This document shows positions 1 through 10,519 of a stretch of DNA of 64,000 nucleotides, in pieces. The position numbers and the translations under genes were made by a program. Below the pieces are notes generated by a model. That model had not been told where the DNA came from. It searched no databases and saw nothing but the letters and a program-made list of their open reading frames with translations. How positions within the stretch are numbered: the first letter of the stretch is position 1; each line of letters starts with the position of its first letter. Source of the stretch: Pectobacterium araliae (lineage in GTDB: Bacteria > Pseudomonadota > Gammaproteobacteria > Enterobacterales > Enterobacteriaceae); the NCBI RefSeq assembly GCF_037076465.1, contig NZ_AP028908.1, forward strand, positions 2,356,001 to 2,420,000, written 5' to 3'.

Positions 1-1318
1 GGTTGTTATAAAATGTCCAGTAGCTGTCAGACCCGCCGTCATCAGGGCTAAAGTGGTAGGTGAGGAAAATATTCGGATCGCTGACATCGCTGATGGATTC
101 CTGAAGTCTAAGAGCATAATCTCCTGCATGCGTTTTCTCACGAACGACCGCAGGATCCAGTGAAATAATGGATACCTCGATACCTATTTTGCCTAGCTGG
201 CTCTGAATGATCTGCGCCTGCTGCGCCCTAACCTGATCACCACCTGGGGTTAAAATTGTGGTAGAGAAGCCATGAGGATAGGCACTGAGAGCCAGCTCTT
301 TTTTCGCAGCTTCAATATTTGCATCTACAGCCGCGGTTGTTGGGTCATAAAACGCCACAGTAGGCGGAATAATGGTGCTCGCGGCATCAGAGGTTTTGAA
401 GCTGGTTGCATCAGCTAATGCCTTACGATCAATAGCCAAATTCACTGCGCGACGCACATGAACGTCTGAAAATTGCGGGTTTTTCGTATTAAACTGCAAT
501 ATCTGAATAACCCAGCTTTCACTTCGCGTTACGGAAATATCGGGATTTTTTGATAATTCAGCAAAACGTACTGGAGGCAGATTATCGATGACGTCGATTT
601 GCCCAGCCAGTAATTGCTGAACACGCTGATTTTCATCCGGAAGCACGGTAAACGCCAGCTCATCATACCTGGGTTTATTCGTCTGCCAGTAATGGCTGTT
701 TTTCTTTAAAGTTACGGTACCGCCAGGAACCCAGGACTCCAGGACAAAGGGACCAGTACCAATCGGATGTTGGAAAAATGCCGCTTCGGTCTGCCCTGCA
801 AAGTTAGCAGGCATAATGCCATTGGATACAGCACTAATGTCTGATAAAAGTGCAGGGTAAGCGCCTTTGAGTTTGATAATAACCGTATCCCGGTCTGGCG
901 CAGTAATGGATGTAATCGGTGCCAGTAACGGTATCCCACCCGCATTTTTGATATGGCGGGTAAGGCTAAAAACGACATCTTCAGCTTTTAACGTACTGCC
1001 ATCTGAAAACTTCACCCCCGGTCGAAGTTTAAACGTCCAGGTTGTTCCATCACTATCTGGCGTGGCAGACACGGCTAACCACGGCTGCGGTTGCCCATTT
1101 TTACCGACGATATATAGCGGTTCAAAAATTTGATCTGCGGTATACACGCTAACATCCCACACGTTAGCAATATCCAGAGATTCTACCGGTGCGTAGCGTC
1201 CGACAATTAATGATTTTTCTGTTGCAGCGGCAACATAAGCAGAGGATGAAAAAAAAGTAGCCTGGGCAACCAGAATTGCGGATACAACTTTACTGATGTG
1301 GCTCTTATTTAAGCGCAT
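1..1318 (-). CDS. ABC transporter peptide/nickel-type substrate-binding protein (SBP_bac_5), 3' end off the window
   Basis: The minus frame is open from the left edge to an ATG at 1318, preceded by AGGA about 7 bases upstream. The protein has a signal peptide of about 32 residues ending SAYVAAA, then the family-5 solute-binding fold: a WTFKLRPGVKFSDG segment, an AEDVVFSL segment and an IGTGPF motif, all in the usual order. Such proteins sit in the periplasm and deliver peptides, nickel chelates or similar ligands to a DppBCDF-like importer. About 439 codons are present and the family is usually 500-540 residues, so the C-terminus and any permease genes lie beyond the left edge. The ligand cannot be told from this sequence. 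Confidence 0.9.
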   Translation of the reverse strand, partial: MRLNKSHISKVVSAILVAQATFFSSSAYVAAATEKSLIVGRYAPVESLDIANVWDVSVYTADQIFEPLYIVGKNGQPQPWLAVSATPDSDGTTWTFKLRPGVKFSDGSTLKAEDVVFSLTRHIKNAGGIPLLAPITSITAPDRDTVIIKLKGAYPALLSDISAVSNGIMPANFAGQTEAAFFQHPIGTGPFVLESWVPGGTVTLKKNSHYWQTNKPRYDELAFTVLPDENQRVQQLLAGQIDVIDNLPPVRFAELSKNPDISVTRSESWVIQILQFNTKNPQFSDVHVRRAVNLAIDRKALADATSFKTSDAASTIIPPTVAFYDPTTAAVDANIEAAKKELALSAYPHGFSTTILTPGGDQVRAQQAQIIQSQLGKIGIEVSIISLDPAVVREKTHAGDYALRLQESISDVSDPNIFLTYHFSPDDGGSDSYWTFYNN

Positions 1319-1560
1319 ATACGATTCCTGGATCGTGATGAATAACATCACATCTTGTGATTAGGTGTAATCTGGCTTCGACAAGAAGGAAGTTTAATCC
1401 AGGTCTATTTATGCAATAAGCAACATTATTGAATGTATATTGTCTATCCTTTCTAATTTCCAGAGCTCATGCTAGAAGAGATCAATGGCAACGTTAACAA
1501 ATAAAAACGGCATTACTTTTCCGAAAAAAGTATATAGATAATTCCAACATCAATCGTTTA

Positions 1561-1598
1561 GGGGTCAGTTTGGATATCGAAAATTATTGTACGTCAAG
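1561..1598. repeat. Tn3-family terminal inverted repeat (single end)
   Basis: A 38-base stretch begins GGGGTCAGTTTGG and ends TTGTACGTCAAG. This is the outer GGGGTC and inner TACG-TAAG pattern of Tn3-family ends. It lies directly beyond the C-terminus of the transposase remnant, whose stop codon falls inside it. No matching opposite end was found next to the remnant. Confidence 0.7.
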
Positions 1599-2665
1599 GC
1601 TGTTTTTTGACCTTTCGACTTTAGCTGGTCTCAGCCGACGAAACTTACCGGAAGCCGGTATCCGGTTGCTTTTCCAGATATAATCGCCTGTCGGATTGAT
1701 GTGTTCCCAGCCAAGCGGGGACAGATGCGACAGCAGTTGCTCGTTGATCTTCACCCCTTTACGCTTCAGGGCATCGACCGCTCTTTCCATATAGACGGTA
1801 TTCCACAGCGATTTCGGGAATGAGGTAATCATCAAAATTTTTGTAGCGGCGTGAACCTTTAACCCAGATGTCTCCGGAGCGCAACGACCCCTTAAGCTCG
1901 CTGAGCGCACAAAATTCATAGTACTGCCGGTCAATACCCGCAGGTGTAATTACCACCTTGCGCAGCTTTCGGGGACAAACTCAAGCGGAGCTGTCGCCGG
2001 AACTTTACGTGACTGCTTCCGGTACATATCTTTGATCACAACCAGAGCATCGGCCAGAGATTGTGCCGCCGGAGTTGCGACTAACTGTAAAGCTGACAAC
2101 ATGCGCGGGGCATATTTCCGTAATGTGCTGTATTTCTCAGTAATAATATGCAGCGGGTCAAAATTATTTTTTCTGGCGAGATGGCGTGTTTCCTCCAGAC
2201 TGGCGACAAATTCAGGCCATGGGAGGATGTTTTCTATTGCGAGCCATGGATCGCCACCGGAATCACGGGCCCTGACCGACATCGATGTACTGCCTCAGTT
2301 TTGACTGGATCAGCTTTCCGGTCTGCTGAAGGCGCTCGGCCTGTGTTCTTTTGGCTTTGCTGAAAAGACTGTTCAGCATGCGCTCGTGCAGCTCAATCAC
2401 TTCGTCTGTCAGTGTGGCCCTGGCTTCTTCCAGCACGCACACTAGGATCGCATGACGCCGGTCTGCTGAAAATCGGGTTAAATCCCGGCTGCTCATCTTT
2501 CTGCCTTCCCGCGCCAGTTTCAGCAACCGGTTCTGGTGAATGGTACGATCTATACCTTCCGGTAATGCCAGCGATTCAATGCTACTGAGCCGATCAAGAT
2601 GCCGCTGGTGGCAACACAGAGATATTATCTTGGCCAGTGTGGATGAAAAAACGCAGATTTAAGCC
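1584..2665 (-). pseudogene. Tn3-family transposase (TnpA) remnant, frameshifted and internally deleted
   Basis: Three minus-strand frames in sequence match one TnpA. The upstream part (about 2660-2263) reads DRTIHQNRLLKLAREGRKMSS and an ELHERML segment. The middle (2282-1950) reads KYAPRMLSAL and PLEFVPE. A shifted frame (1956-1815) reads GIDRQYYEF and [12 protein letters not shown]. The text then jumps to the extreme C-terminus ([35 protein letters not shown]). The DDE catalytic core that should lie between the last two pieces is missing. The N-terminal third is also absent. It is therefore a dead Tn3-family relic, consistent with the terminal repeat at 1561. Confidence 0.85.
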
Positions 2666-2725
2666 GCACATACTCTTCTGGGTAAACGCTTGTCAATCAA
2701 CGCGCTTCACTCTTGTTCCGCCCCG

Positions 2726-3790
2726 CTACCACCACTGACTAAACGTCTGCTGCGGATTATCAACCTGAACGCGTTCGCCAATGCGGGGCGTCATCAGTCG
2801 CCAGTCTTGATTTTCGCTGGCCTGTGTAATCCGCTCCAGCGGATCGTTCCAGCGGTGGTGCGCCAGCTTAAATTTGCTGTTATGGCTCGGTAATACCGCT
2901 TTGGCCTGCAAATCACTGGCTGCCTGTGCGCTCTCTTCCGGCGTCATATGAACGTGGGGCCAGTCCCGATCGTATTGCCCGCATTCTAGTATTGCGATAT
3001 CGAACCCGCCCAGACGCGCAGCAATCTCTTTGTAATGCGCGCCATAGCCGCTATCCCCACCGAGATACAGACGATACTGTGGCGTGATCAGCGCAAATGA
3101 GCCCCACAGCGTTTGATTATGCTTAAGAAGTCGACCAGAAAAATGCTGTGTAGGAAGCACATGGATTTCCACACCGTTCTCTTTCAGGCAGTTGAACCAA
3201 TCGCCTTCGGTAATGCTTTCTTGAGGAAAACCCCATTTTACAAAATAGGAACCTACGCCGGTTAACGTGACGATACGGCGGATTTTTCTGCGTAGTGCGT
3301 TCAAGGTCGGATAATCCAGATGATCCCAGTGATCGTGGGTGATCAGCAGATAGTCGATTTCGGGAACATCTTCTGGTGAATACACATTACTGCCCTTGAA
3401 AGCGACATTGGTACGCGGCACTGGCGAGGCATTGTCGCTAAATACCGGATCCAGCAGAAAAGTTTTCCCTTCCAGTTGAATAAAATAGCTGGAGTGTCCC
3501 ATCCAAATGATGACGTTATCCGTTTTACTCAACTGATGCAGATTGGTTTTTTCCGACGGCAAGCGGGTATCCGGTAGCGCGCCCACATCTTTACCAAAAA
3601 GAAAGCGATACAGCAGTGCAATTCGGTTTTGGCTACCTGTAGCTGGGCGAGCAACGGGATTATGAAACGCACCATCGCGAAAGAGCGGGTTTTCCGGTTG
3701 AGGTTTTACCTCTGGTGAAACATATTGCGGCTGCTTTGACCATCCATAGATGGCTACGGCAATGACAACCAAAACGAGTAACAAAAGCAT
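2726..3790 (-). CDS. Membrane-anchored MBL-fold hydrolase (UlaG/NAPE-PLD-like)
   Basis: This 354-residue protein begins with one hydrophobic segment (residues 1-16) that looks like an uncleaved anchor. The catalytic part carries the metallo-beta-lactamase signature THDHWDHLD at about residue 150, a QHFSGR metal-ligand region, a GGDSGYG segment and a late SHNSKF histidine. This arrangement is typical of the UlaG/NAPE-PLD-like branch, which hydrolyses phosphodiester or lactone bonds. The substrate is unknown. It probably faces the periplasm. It stands alone between the Tn3 remnant and a periplasmic hypothetical protein on the same strand. Confidence 0.85.
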   Translation of the reverse strand: MLLLLVLVVIAVAIYGWSKQPQYVSPEVKPQPENPLFRDGAFHNPVARPATGSQNRIALLYRFLFGKDVGALPDTRLPSEKTNLHQLSKTDNVIIWMGHSSYFIQLEGKTFLLDPVFSDNASPVPRTNVAFKGSNVYSPEDVPEIDYLLITHDHWDHLDYPTLNALRRKIRRIVTLTGVGSYFVKWGFPQESITEGDWFNCLKENGVEIHVLPTQHFSGRLLKHNQTLWGSFALITPQYRLYLGGDSGYGAHYKEIAARLGGFDIAILECGQYDRDWPHVHMTPEESAQAASDLQAKAVLPSHNSKFKLAHHRWNDPLERITQASENQDWRLMTPRIGERVQVDNPQQTFSQWW

Positions 3791-3931
3791 AGGGTTTATC
3801 CGGTGTCGTTTTGTGATGAATATAATGAATCGTGTTTCGTAATGATAATTTCAGGCATCGACTCTCTGGCTCTGGCAGTTATGCACGAACGCTGAGAATC
3901 TGGCAAGGGAGAACCGGGGGATTTTTGGCAC

Positions 3932-3959
3932 AAAAAAAGCGAAGGTACTCGCCTTCGCT
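3932..3959 (-). terminator. Intrinsic terminator after the 4028-4621 gene
   Basis: On the minus strand an AGCGAAGG / CCTTCGCT stem with a 6-base loop is followed directly by seven T residues, a classical Rho-independent terminator about 70 bases past the stop codon. Confidence 0.85.
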
Positions 3960-4027
3960 CAGGAATGTCGATGAGAAGCCGTGGCAGTCTGTCACTGCTG
4001 ACGTCTGCACTGCAGCGTCAGTACGGA

Positions 4028-4621
4028 TTACTTTTTAAGCGCCAGCAGCGTTTTCCCCATCTCGACAACGAATTCATTCTGTTGCCCGATGACCTTATTC
4101 AACCCGGCTTCATCCTGAATACTTTCAACCGTGTTGATCGCCTGCACTTCCAGCACGCGCCCTTTAATCAGCGTCGAACACAGCGAATGTAGAACTTTGT
4201 TATTTAGAATCGTTTGTAAGCAGCGAAAAGGCGTCACATCGTCGATTTTTCCCGCGCGCTGGTCGGGTTTAATGCGCTGGCGCAGCATCTCTTTTTCGGT
4301 ACTGGCGATCACCGCATCCAGATCGCTGGGCTTGGAGGCAATCGGGACGTTACCATCTCTATCTGGCGGCAACATGAACAATGAAACCAGCGCCTTATTG
4401 CCTGTCGTAGGGTCAACATACTCGGTCTGCACCATGTGGTTTGCCGCATCGACGACTTTTTCTCGCTGAATCATGTTCAACAGCTGCGCAGGTAATGCAT
4501 CGGTAAGATCCTGCGTGGTATAGCCGACGAACAAATCTGGATCTTTTGTCTCGGCAAACCCGTGCAGCGGCAGCAGCAGTAACAGACCCGCAATCCCTTT
4601 CTTTATCACACTGATTTTCAT
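4028..4621 (-). CDS. Predicted periplasmic protein of unknown function
   Basis: A 197-residue protein with a signal peptide (positive start MKISVIKKG, hydrophobic core, cleavage near GFA-ETK). The mature part has two cysteines (in FRCLQ and HSLCS), which could form a disulfide in the periplasm. It contains no enzymatic motif I recognise. It looks like a conserved enterobacterial exported protein. It is monocistronic, with its own terminator downstream. Function unknown. Confidence 0.75.
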   Translation of the reverse strand: MKISVIKKGIAGLLLLLPLHGFAETKDPDLFVGYTTQDLTDALPAQLLNMIQREKVVDAANHMVQTEYVDPTTGNKALVSLFMLPPDRDGNVPIASKPSDLDAVIASTEKEMLRQRIKPDQRAGKIDDVTPFRCLQTILNNKVLHSLCSTLIKGRVLEVQAINTVESIQDEAGLNKVIGQQNEFVVEMGKTLLALKK

Positions 4622-5119
4622 TATATTCCTCGACTCTTCATTATGTACATTCCCCTATCTCACCACTCGCTATTCTTATCACGCTGACGTCGATAGTCTC
4701 AGGCCTTTTTACCCCGTTTACACGCGACAGTGCATTCTACAACGACAGGAAAGAATAGCATTTTTTATACAAAAACTTGTTGTCGGAGAATTCCTTCGCT
4801 AGAATCGCGCCGTTTACTCACCCCAATGTGCCATGTGGAGCCCTAAAGTGCCCTTTACGTCAGCCCCCCTCTAACCGCCGACGACTGCATTAAGCAGCCT
4901 CGATTCGGCGCAGTCTGCGCCAGCGTTGGCTGCGGTACGAGTTCCCTGTTTTCCCGCTATTGTGCGGAGCAGAAAACGAACCTCCCGCTTCCTCCCCCGC
5001 GACCCTGACCTCTGGAATGCCAGTGGACAGCTTATAGACTCGCGCTAGAACACGTTCGTCGGCCCTCTTTTTTACCGTAGATGGGCCTGGCTGCGCCAAT
5101 AACGCAGCAGGCGAAAAAC
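4622..5119. other. 498-base gap and leader before the RNA-repair cassette; nested hairpin at 4894-4932
   Basis: There is no convincing gene. The right half precedes the RNA ligase and is rich in inverted repeats. GCAGCC at 4894 pairs with GGCTGC at 4927, enclosing a perfect hairpin at 4907-4921 (GGCGCA, GTC, TGCGCC). A smaller CTGC...GCAG hairpin lies at 4885-4897. The fold could be a structured leader or a small RNA. The left half is AT-rich and should hold the promoter of the leftward exported-protein gene. Confidence 0.45.
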
Positions 5120-6001
5120 ATGTATTTACATTCAATACCGTTATTAAAATACCCGCGTACCCCTCATCTGGAAGGGTCGCGTTTACAGCCCGGCGATGAT
5201 GCGTCGAATCAAATTGCACTGAAAGCGCTGGCAGGCCGTTACGTCGTGATTGAAGAAAAGATCGACGGCGCGAACAGCGGTGTGTCCTTCAATGAAACGG
5301 CGGAACTCCTGCTCCAGTCACGCGGCCACTATCTGGCTGGCGGTTCGCGGGAACGGCAGTTCAATCAGTTCAAGCTCTGGGCCACCGCGCACGAAATGCG
5401 TTTTCTTGAGTTGCTAGAAGATCGCTTCGTGATGTACGGCGAATGGGCGTACAGCAAACATTCCGTGTTTTATGATCGGTTGCCGCACTATTTTCACGAA
5501 TTTGATCTTTACGATCGTCGTGACGGCATTTTTTTATCGACCGCACGCCGACACGCGATGCTGGCCAGTTCACCCGTATTGTCCGTTCCGGTGCTCTATG
5601 CTGGGGAGATGCCAACTACCCCGGCATTACTGTGGAAACTGGTGTACCGCTCACTGGCAAAAAGTCAGAGCTGGAAGACGGCGTTTGAATCCACCGTGCA
5701 GCGTGAAGGTTTACCGCTCGCGTTGTGCTGGCAGCAAACCGATAAATCGGACCGTTCGGAAGGCCTGTACCTGAAAGTGGAAGATGATGAACAGGTACTG
5801 GCACGTTACAAGCTGGTACGCCATGACTTCATTCAGACTATTTTGGACAGCGGCTCGCATCATTCCCAACGCCCTATTCTGCCGAACCAACTGGCTGACG
5901 GCGTTGACCTGTACGCGCCTTGTCCACACGTATCCTGGGAAATGTTGGGGCTGAATACGCTGCGTTCTTTAGACGCACTCGCCGCCATGCCCGATAAGTA
6001 A
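5120..6001 (+). CDS. RNA ligase (Rnl2-like nucleotidyltransferase)
   Basis: This 293-residue protein is a covalent nucleotidyltransferase that seals 3'-OH/5'-phosphate RNA ends. Motif I is EEKIDGANSG, with the adenylated lysine in KIDG. It is followed by SRGHYL, a GEWAYSKHSV-YDRLPHYFHEFD region (motifs III/IIIa), EGLYLKVED (motif IV) and ARYKLVR (motif V). The set is complete, so the enzyme is probably active. I chose the ATG at 5120 because the upstream extension has no family-like sequence; the ribosome site is weak. It is followed 14 bases later by the HD-Pnk gene. Together they make a healing-and-sealing pair. Confidence 0.85.
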   Translation: MYLHSIPLLKYPRTPHLEGSRLQPGDDASNQIALKALAGRYVVIEEKIDGANSGVSFNETAELLLQSRGHYLAGGSRERQFNQFKLWATAHEMRFLELLEDRFVMYGEWAYSKHSVFYDRLPHYFHEFDLYDRRDGIFLSTARRHAMLASSPVLSVPVLYAGEMPTTPALLWKLVYRSLAKSQSWKTAFESTVQREGLPLALCWQQTDKSDRSEGLYLKVEDDEQVLARYKLVRHDFIQTILDSGSHHSQRPILPNQLADGVDLYAPCPHVSWEMLGLNTLRSLDALAAMPDK

Positions 6002-6015
6002 GGAGTATGACTATC

Positions 6016-7152
6016 ATGGAGTGGAATACCATCAGGGGATTAGTCCCCGTCTCTGGCGCACAGCCAGATTTTGCTGATTGTCTGGATGCGTTCCCAGTGC
6101 TTCAGCGTGCCAAAGAGACGCCACAGGAGCCGCGCTATCACGGCGAAGGCGACGTCTGGACACACACCATCATGGTTGTCGAGTCGCTATTGCAGCTTCC
6201 CGATTTCCAGACTGCCGCACGCGAGCAGCAGGAAATTTTGTTTTTTGCTGCGTTACTGCATGACGTAGCAAAATACCGCACGACGGTGATTGACCCGGTG
6301 ACGGGGCAAATCGGTCAACCGGGACACTCGCGCAAAGGCGCCATCGACGCCCGCGTGCTGCTGTGGGATGCCGGCGTTCCGTTTGCGATTCGGGAAGCGA
6401 TTTGCCGATTAATTGCAGTGCATCAGGTGCCGTTTTACTGCCTTGAGGATGAACGCCGTCGGATGTCGCCGATCTTTACGATTCGCGAATTGTCCTGGCA
6501 TCTGAGCATTCCGCTACTGGCAACGCTGGCGGAAGCCGATATGCGTGGACGCATCTGTCAGGATCAAGCGCACGTGCTCGACAGTATTGAGTTGTTCCGC
6601 GAACTGGCGCGAGAGGAAGGCTGTTACGGTCAGCCGAGACCGTTTGTCGATGCCCACACGCGCCTGAGTTATTTTCGCGGAGCCGATGTTCATCCAGACT
6701 ACCCGTTGTTTCAGGAACCAGGTTCGAAAGTCACCGTGATGTGCGGTTTACCCGCTGCGGGAAAAGACACCTGGGTGCGAACGCATCGGCGCGATGTACC
6801 CGTGGTTTCTTTCGACGATGCACGAACAGAGTTGGGGCTGAAACACGGCGAGAATGAAGGAAAAGCGGTGCACTGGGCGACCGATAAAGCGCGTTCACTG
6901 CTACGAACGCATGAACCGTTTGTGTGGAATGCCACGCATCTCAGCCAGCAAATGCGCACTCGCACGTTGGATCTGTGCTACGCCTACGGCGCAGAAGTGG
7001 AGATCGTCTATCTGGAACGTCCGCGTCAGGAATTACTGCGACGCAACGGGAAACGAGACACCACATTGAGCAATAAAACGCTGCAAGGTATGCTGACGAA
7101 ATGGGAGCTTCCATCGCCGACGGAAGCGCATGCGGTGAGCTATGAACCCTAG
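6016..7152 (+). CDS. HD-Pnk: HD-domain phosphoesterase fused to 5'-OH polynucleotide kinase
   Basis: This 378-residue protein has an N-terminal HD domain (HTIMVVES, LLHDVAKYRT, GHSRKGA) and a C-terminal P-loop kinase (GLPAAGKDTW, SFDDAR, lid RRNGKRD). The architecture is that of HD-Pnk enzymes such as the one from Runella. There the HD part removes 2',3'-cyclic or 3' phosphate and the kinase phosphorylates the 5'-OH, making ends fit for ligation. The neighbouring ligase supplies the sealing step. An in-frame ATG at 6007 is only one base from GGAG, whereas the ATG at 6016 has correct spacing, so I start there. The stop codon overlaps the convergent gene by four bases. Confidence 0.85.
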   Translation: MEWNTIRGLVPVSGAQPDFADCLDAFPVLQRAKETPQEPRYHGEGDVWTHTIMVVESLLQLPDFQTAAREQQEILFFAALLHDVAKYRTTVIDPVTGQIGQPGHSRKGAIDARVLLWDAGVPFAIREAICRLIAVHQVPFYCLEDERRRMSPIFTIRELSWHLSIPLLATLAEADMRGRICQDQAHVLDSIELFRELAREEGCYGQPRPFVDAHTRLSYFRGADVHPDYPLFQEPGSKVTVMCGLPAAGKDTWVRTHRRDVPVVSFDDARTELGLKHGENEGKAVHWATDKARSLLRTHEPFVWNATHLSQQMRTRTLDLCYAYGAEVEIVYLERPRQELLRRNGKRDTTLSNKTLQGMLTKWELPSPTEAHAVSYEP

Positions 7153-7565
7153 CGCAGCCGCAGTGCACGCCAGTGCGGAAGCGTGGTAAACGGGATCTCA
7201 TATTCCGCGACACCGTTTTTCTCTGCACCAACATACTGTTTTTCATAGATTAACTTATCGTCTTCGAAACGCACGGGGACGATAAATCCTCCCGCCGCCA
7301 GAGAAACCTGGCATTGACGTTCTTCGAGCACATCAATACAGAGTAAAGCCGTTTGTGGGCCGTCGCGTTCCGCCGTAGAGAGCCACTCTTGCACCGCCAG
7401 ATAACGAGAATCCAGCGACCACAGCATGGCCTTACCGAAAACGCGATCTTCCAGTTCTTTGCCATCGATGGATAGCGAAAAATAAGGCGGACCAAACCGG
7501 ATTTCACCAGTACAAACCAACATCGCGCTATGTTGTCGATCGAATGAGAGCAGTTTGTGCAGCAT
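7149..7565 (-). CDS. Conserved hypothetical protein
   Basis: A 138-residue soluble protein without signal peptide or membrane segment. It begins MLHKLLSFDRQHSAMLVCTG and is rich in beta-strand-like stretches (TGEIRFGPPYFSLSIDG, SLDSRYLAVQEW). The phrase SLDSRYLAVQEW recalls a beta-propeller blade, but the protein is too short for a propeller. The gene is convergent with HD-Pnk, overlapping its stop. It lies 17 bases downstream of the VOC-family gene and is probably co-transcribed with it. Function not recognised. Confidence 0.65.
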   Translation of the reverse strand: MLHKLLSFDRQHSAMLVCTGEIRFGPPYFSLSIDGKELEDRVFGKAMLWSLDSRYLAVQEWLSTAERDGPQTALLCIDVLEERQCQVSLAAGGFIVPVRFEDDKLIYEKQYVGAEKNGVAEYEIPFTTLPHWRALRLR

Positions 7566-7582
7566 ACAAAGTGGTTCCCGAG

Positions 7583-7972
7583 TTAGTCTGACGTTATCTC
7601 AATCAGATTACCATCAGGGTCACTGACGATCGCTTCATAAAAACCGTCCCCCGTCATGCGAGGTGGGGCAAGCAAAATGCCGCGTTCTGCCGCTTTGCTG
7701 GCTAGCGCTTCCACATCCGACTTGCTCCCAACTGAAATCGCGACGTGCGCCCACCCGCAGCCTTCTTTATTGGTTAGCGCTTCTGCCAACACGGGCAGTG
7801 TCATCAGCTCAATGGAAGCCCCTTCGCTAAGTTGAACGAAATGTGATTCAAAACCGGGACGATTCCGACTTACATACTTTTCCCCTACCTGAGCGGAGAA
7901 GAATTCCTGCCAAAATGCTGCCTGTGCGGCCAGATCGGCCGTCCATAACGCAACGTGTGCCACTTTCATCAT
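7583..7972 (-). CDS. VOC (glyoxalase/bleomycin-resistance) family protein
   Basis: This 129-residue single-chain VOC protein has two beta-alpha-beta-beta-beta repeats. It begins MMKVAHVALWTADLAAQAAFW, contains the GWAHVAISVGSKSDVEAL centre, and ends DPDGNLIEITSD, the hallmark C-terminus of lactoylglutathione lyase-like proteins. The metal ligands expected in the family (H6, E53-like, H at GWAHVA, E at LIEI) are present, so metal binding is likely. The substrate is unknown. Two ATG codons in tandem could both start it. Confidence 0.85.
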   Translation of the reverse strand: MMKVAHVALWTADLAAQAAFWQEFFSAQVGEKYVSRNRPGFESHFVQLSEGASIELMTLPVLAEALTNKEGCGWAHVAISVGSKSDVEALASKAAERGILLAPPRMTGDGFYEAIVSDPDGNLIEITSD

Positions 7973-8010
7973 GATTCTTTCTCAGCTGTCGTCTTTCACA
8001 TCGTCGGAGG

Positions 8011-8814
8011 TTATACAGACCGCGTGCCGTTCAGAATGGCTAAAACCTGTTGATGCAGATCCGGGTTACCGGAAGCAACCACCGTGCCGCCCGCTTCCGC
8101 TCGTTGCCCGTTGAGAGCGGTAATAATGCCACCCGCCTGCTCAATAATCGGGATCAGCGCGACAATGTCATAGGGCTGCAACGCAAATTCCACACAGATA
8201 TCAATCTGCCCTGCCGCCAGCATCGCCATCGCGTAACACTCACCGCCGTAGCGCGTCATCAGTGTGCTTTCAGTGAGTTCTGCGAAGCGAACAGTCGTAT
8301 GCATACTCACCGCTTCCGGTGCCGTGGTGTGAAGAATCGCCTGTTCGAGTGACACGCCTTGGCGCGTGCGTAAACGCTTTTCTCCCTGCCGATCGCTACG
8401 CCAGGCCTGTGAACCATCGGCCCAGAAACACTCCCCGGTAAACGGCTGGCTCATCATCCCCATCACGGCGCGTTCATGATGCAGCAGACCAATAAGCGTT
8501 CCCCACACGGGTAAGCCACATAAGAAAGGCCGGGTTCCATCAACCGGATCCAAGACCCAGCGAACTGGCCCTTCACCACTCAAGCCAAACTCCTCTCCCA
8601 TAATCGCGTGATCGGGGTAATGGCGAGTGATGTGCTCGCGGATGACCCGCTCGGCCGCTCGGTCAGCTTCCGTGACCGGATCAAAGCGAAAGCCTTCTTT
8701 CGGCTTCGTCTCAATTTGGTTTGCGGCAAGGGAACGAAAACGCGGCAACGTTTCCTGACTGGCTAACGCGGCAAGTTCATGAAAAAAAGCAATATCGGGA
8801 AACGACTGACTCAT
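8011..8814 (-). CDS. hisN: HisN-like histidinol-phosphatase / inositol-monophosphatase family
   Basis: This 267-residue Mg-dependent phosphatase carries DPVTEADRAAE, the MGEEFG metal site, DPVDGTRPF (the family signature DxxDGT) and a YDIVALIPIIEQAGG C-terminal signature. These residues bind two or three Mg ions and phosphate. It is closest to the HisN branch, which dephosphorylates L-histidinol phosphate, but a related sugar-phosphate substrate cannot be excluded. Enterobacteria usually use HisB for this step, so this may be a back-up or promiscuous enzyme. The ATG at 8814 follows GGAAGG with good spacing; a longer in-frame start at 8853 lacks one. Confidence 0.75.
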   Translation of the reverse strand: MSQSFPDIAFFHELAALASQETLPRFRSLAANQIETKPKEGFRFDPVTEADRAAERVIREHITRHYPDHAIMGEEFGLSGEGPVRWVLDPVDGTRPFLCGLPVWGTLIGLLHHERAVMGMMSQPFTGECFWADGSQAWRSDRQGEKRLRTRQGVSLEQAILHTTAPEAVSMHTTVRFAELTESTLMTRYGGECYAMAMLAAGQIDICVEFALQPYDIVALIPIIEQAGGIITALNGQRAEAGGTVVASGNPDLHQQVLAILNGTRSV

Positions 8815-8980
8815 GGTGTTTACCTTCCTATCGCGTTTGCATGACGGCATCATTAAGCAGTGAGGGTGATAAATTGCAATGCTCAGTATAGATCGATAAT
8901 GCGTTATCTTTCATGATTAACACGCTCGATAATGCAAAAAGCAGCCAGCACCCACCATTCACATTTTTCCCATTGTTTGG

Positions 8981-9018
8981 AAAAAAATAGCCCCCAAACG
9001 TCTCCGTCAAGGGGCTAT
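8981..9018 (-). terminator. Intrinsic terminator of the ascFB operon
   Basis: The minus strand shows ATAGCCCC paired with GGGGCTAT across a 16-base loop, followed by a seven-T run. It lies 30 bases beyond the ascB stop codon. Confidence 0.8.
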
Positions 9019-9048
9019 AGCAGGAATCACTGAGTAGTCTTATCGCAT

Positions 9049-10503
<1,455 letters not shown>

Positions 10504-10519
10504 CTAATTAATGCTTCAT

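Noticed and set aside
4881..4935. A tRNA gene at the folded leader
   Set aside because: No acceptor-stem length, anticodon arm or complete T-loop pattern could be assembled.
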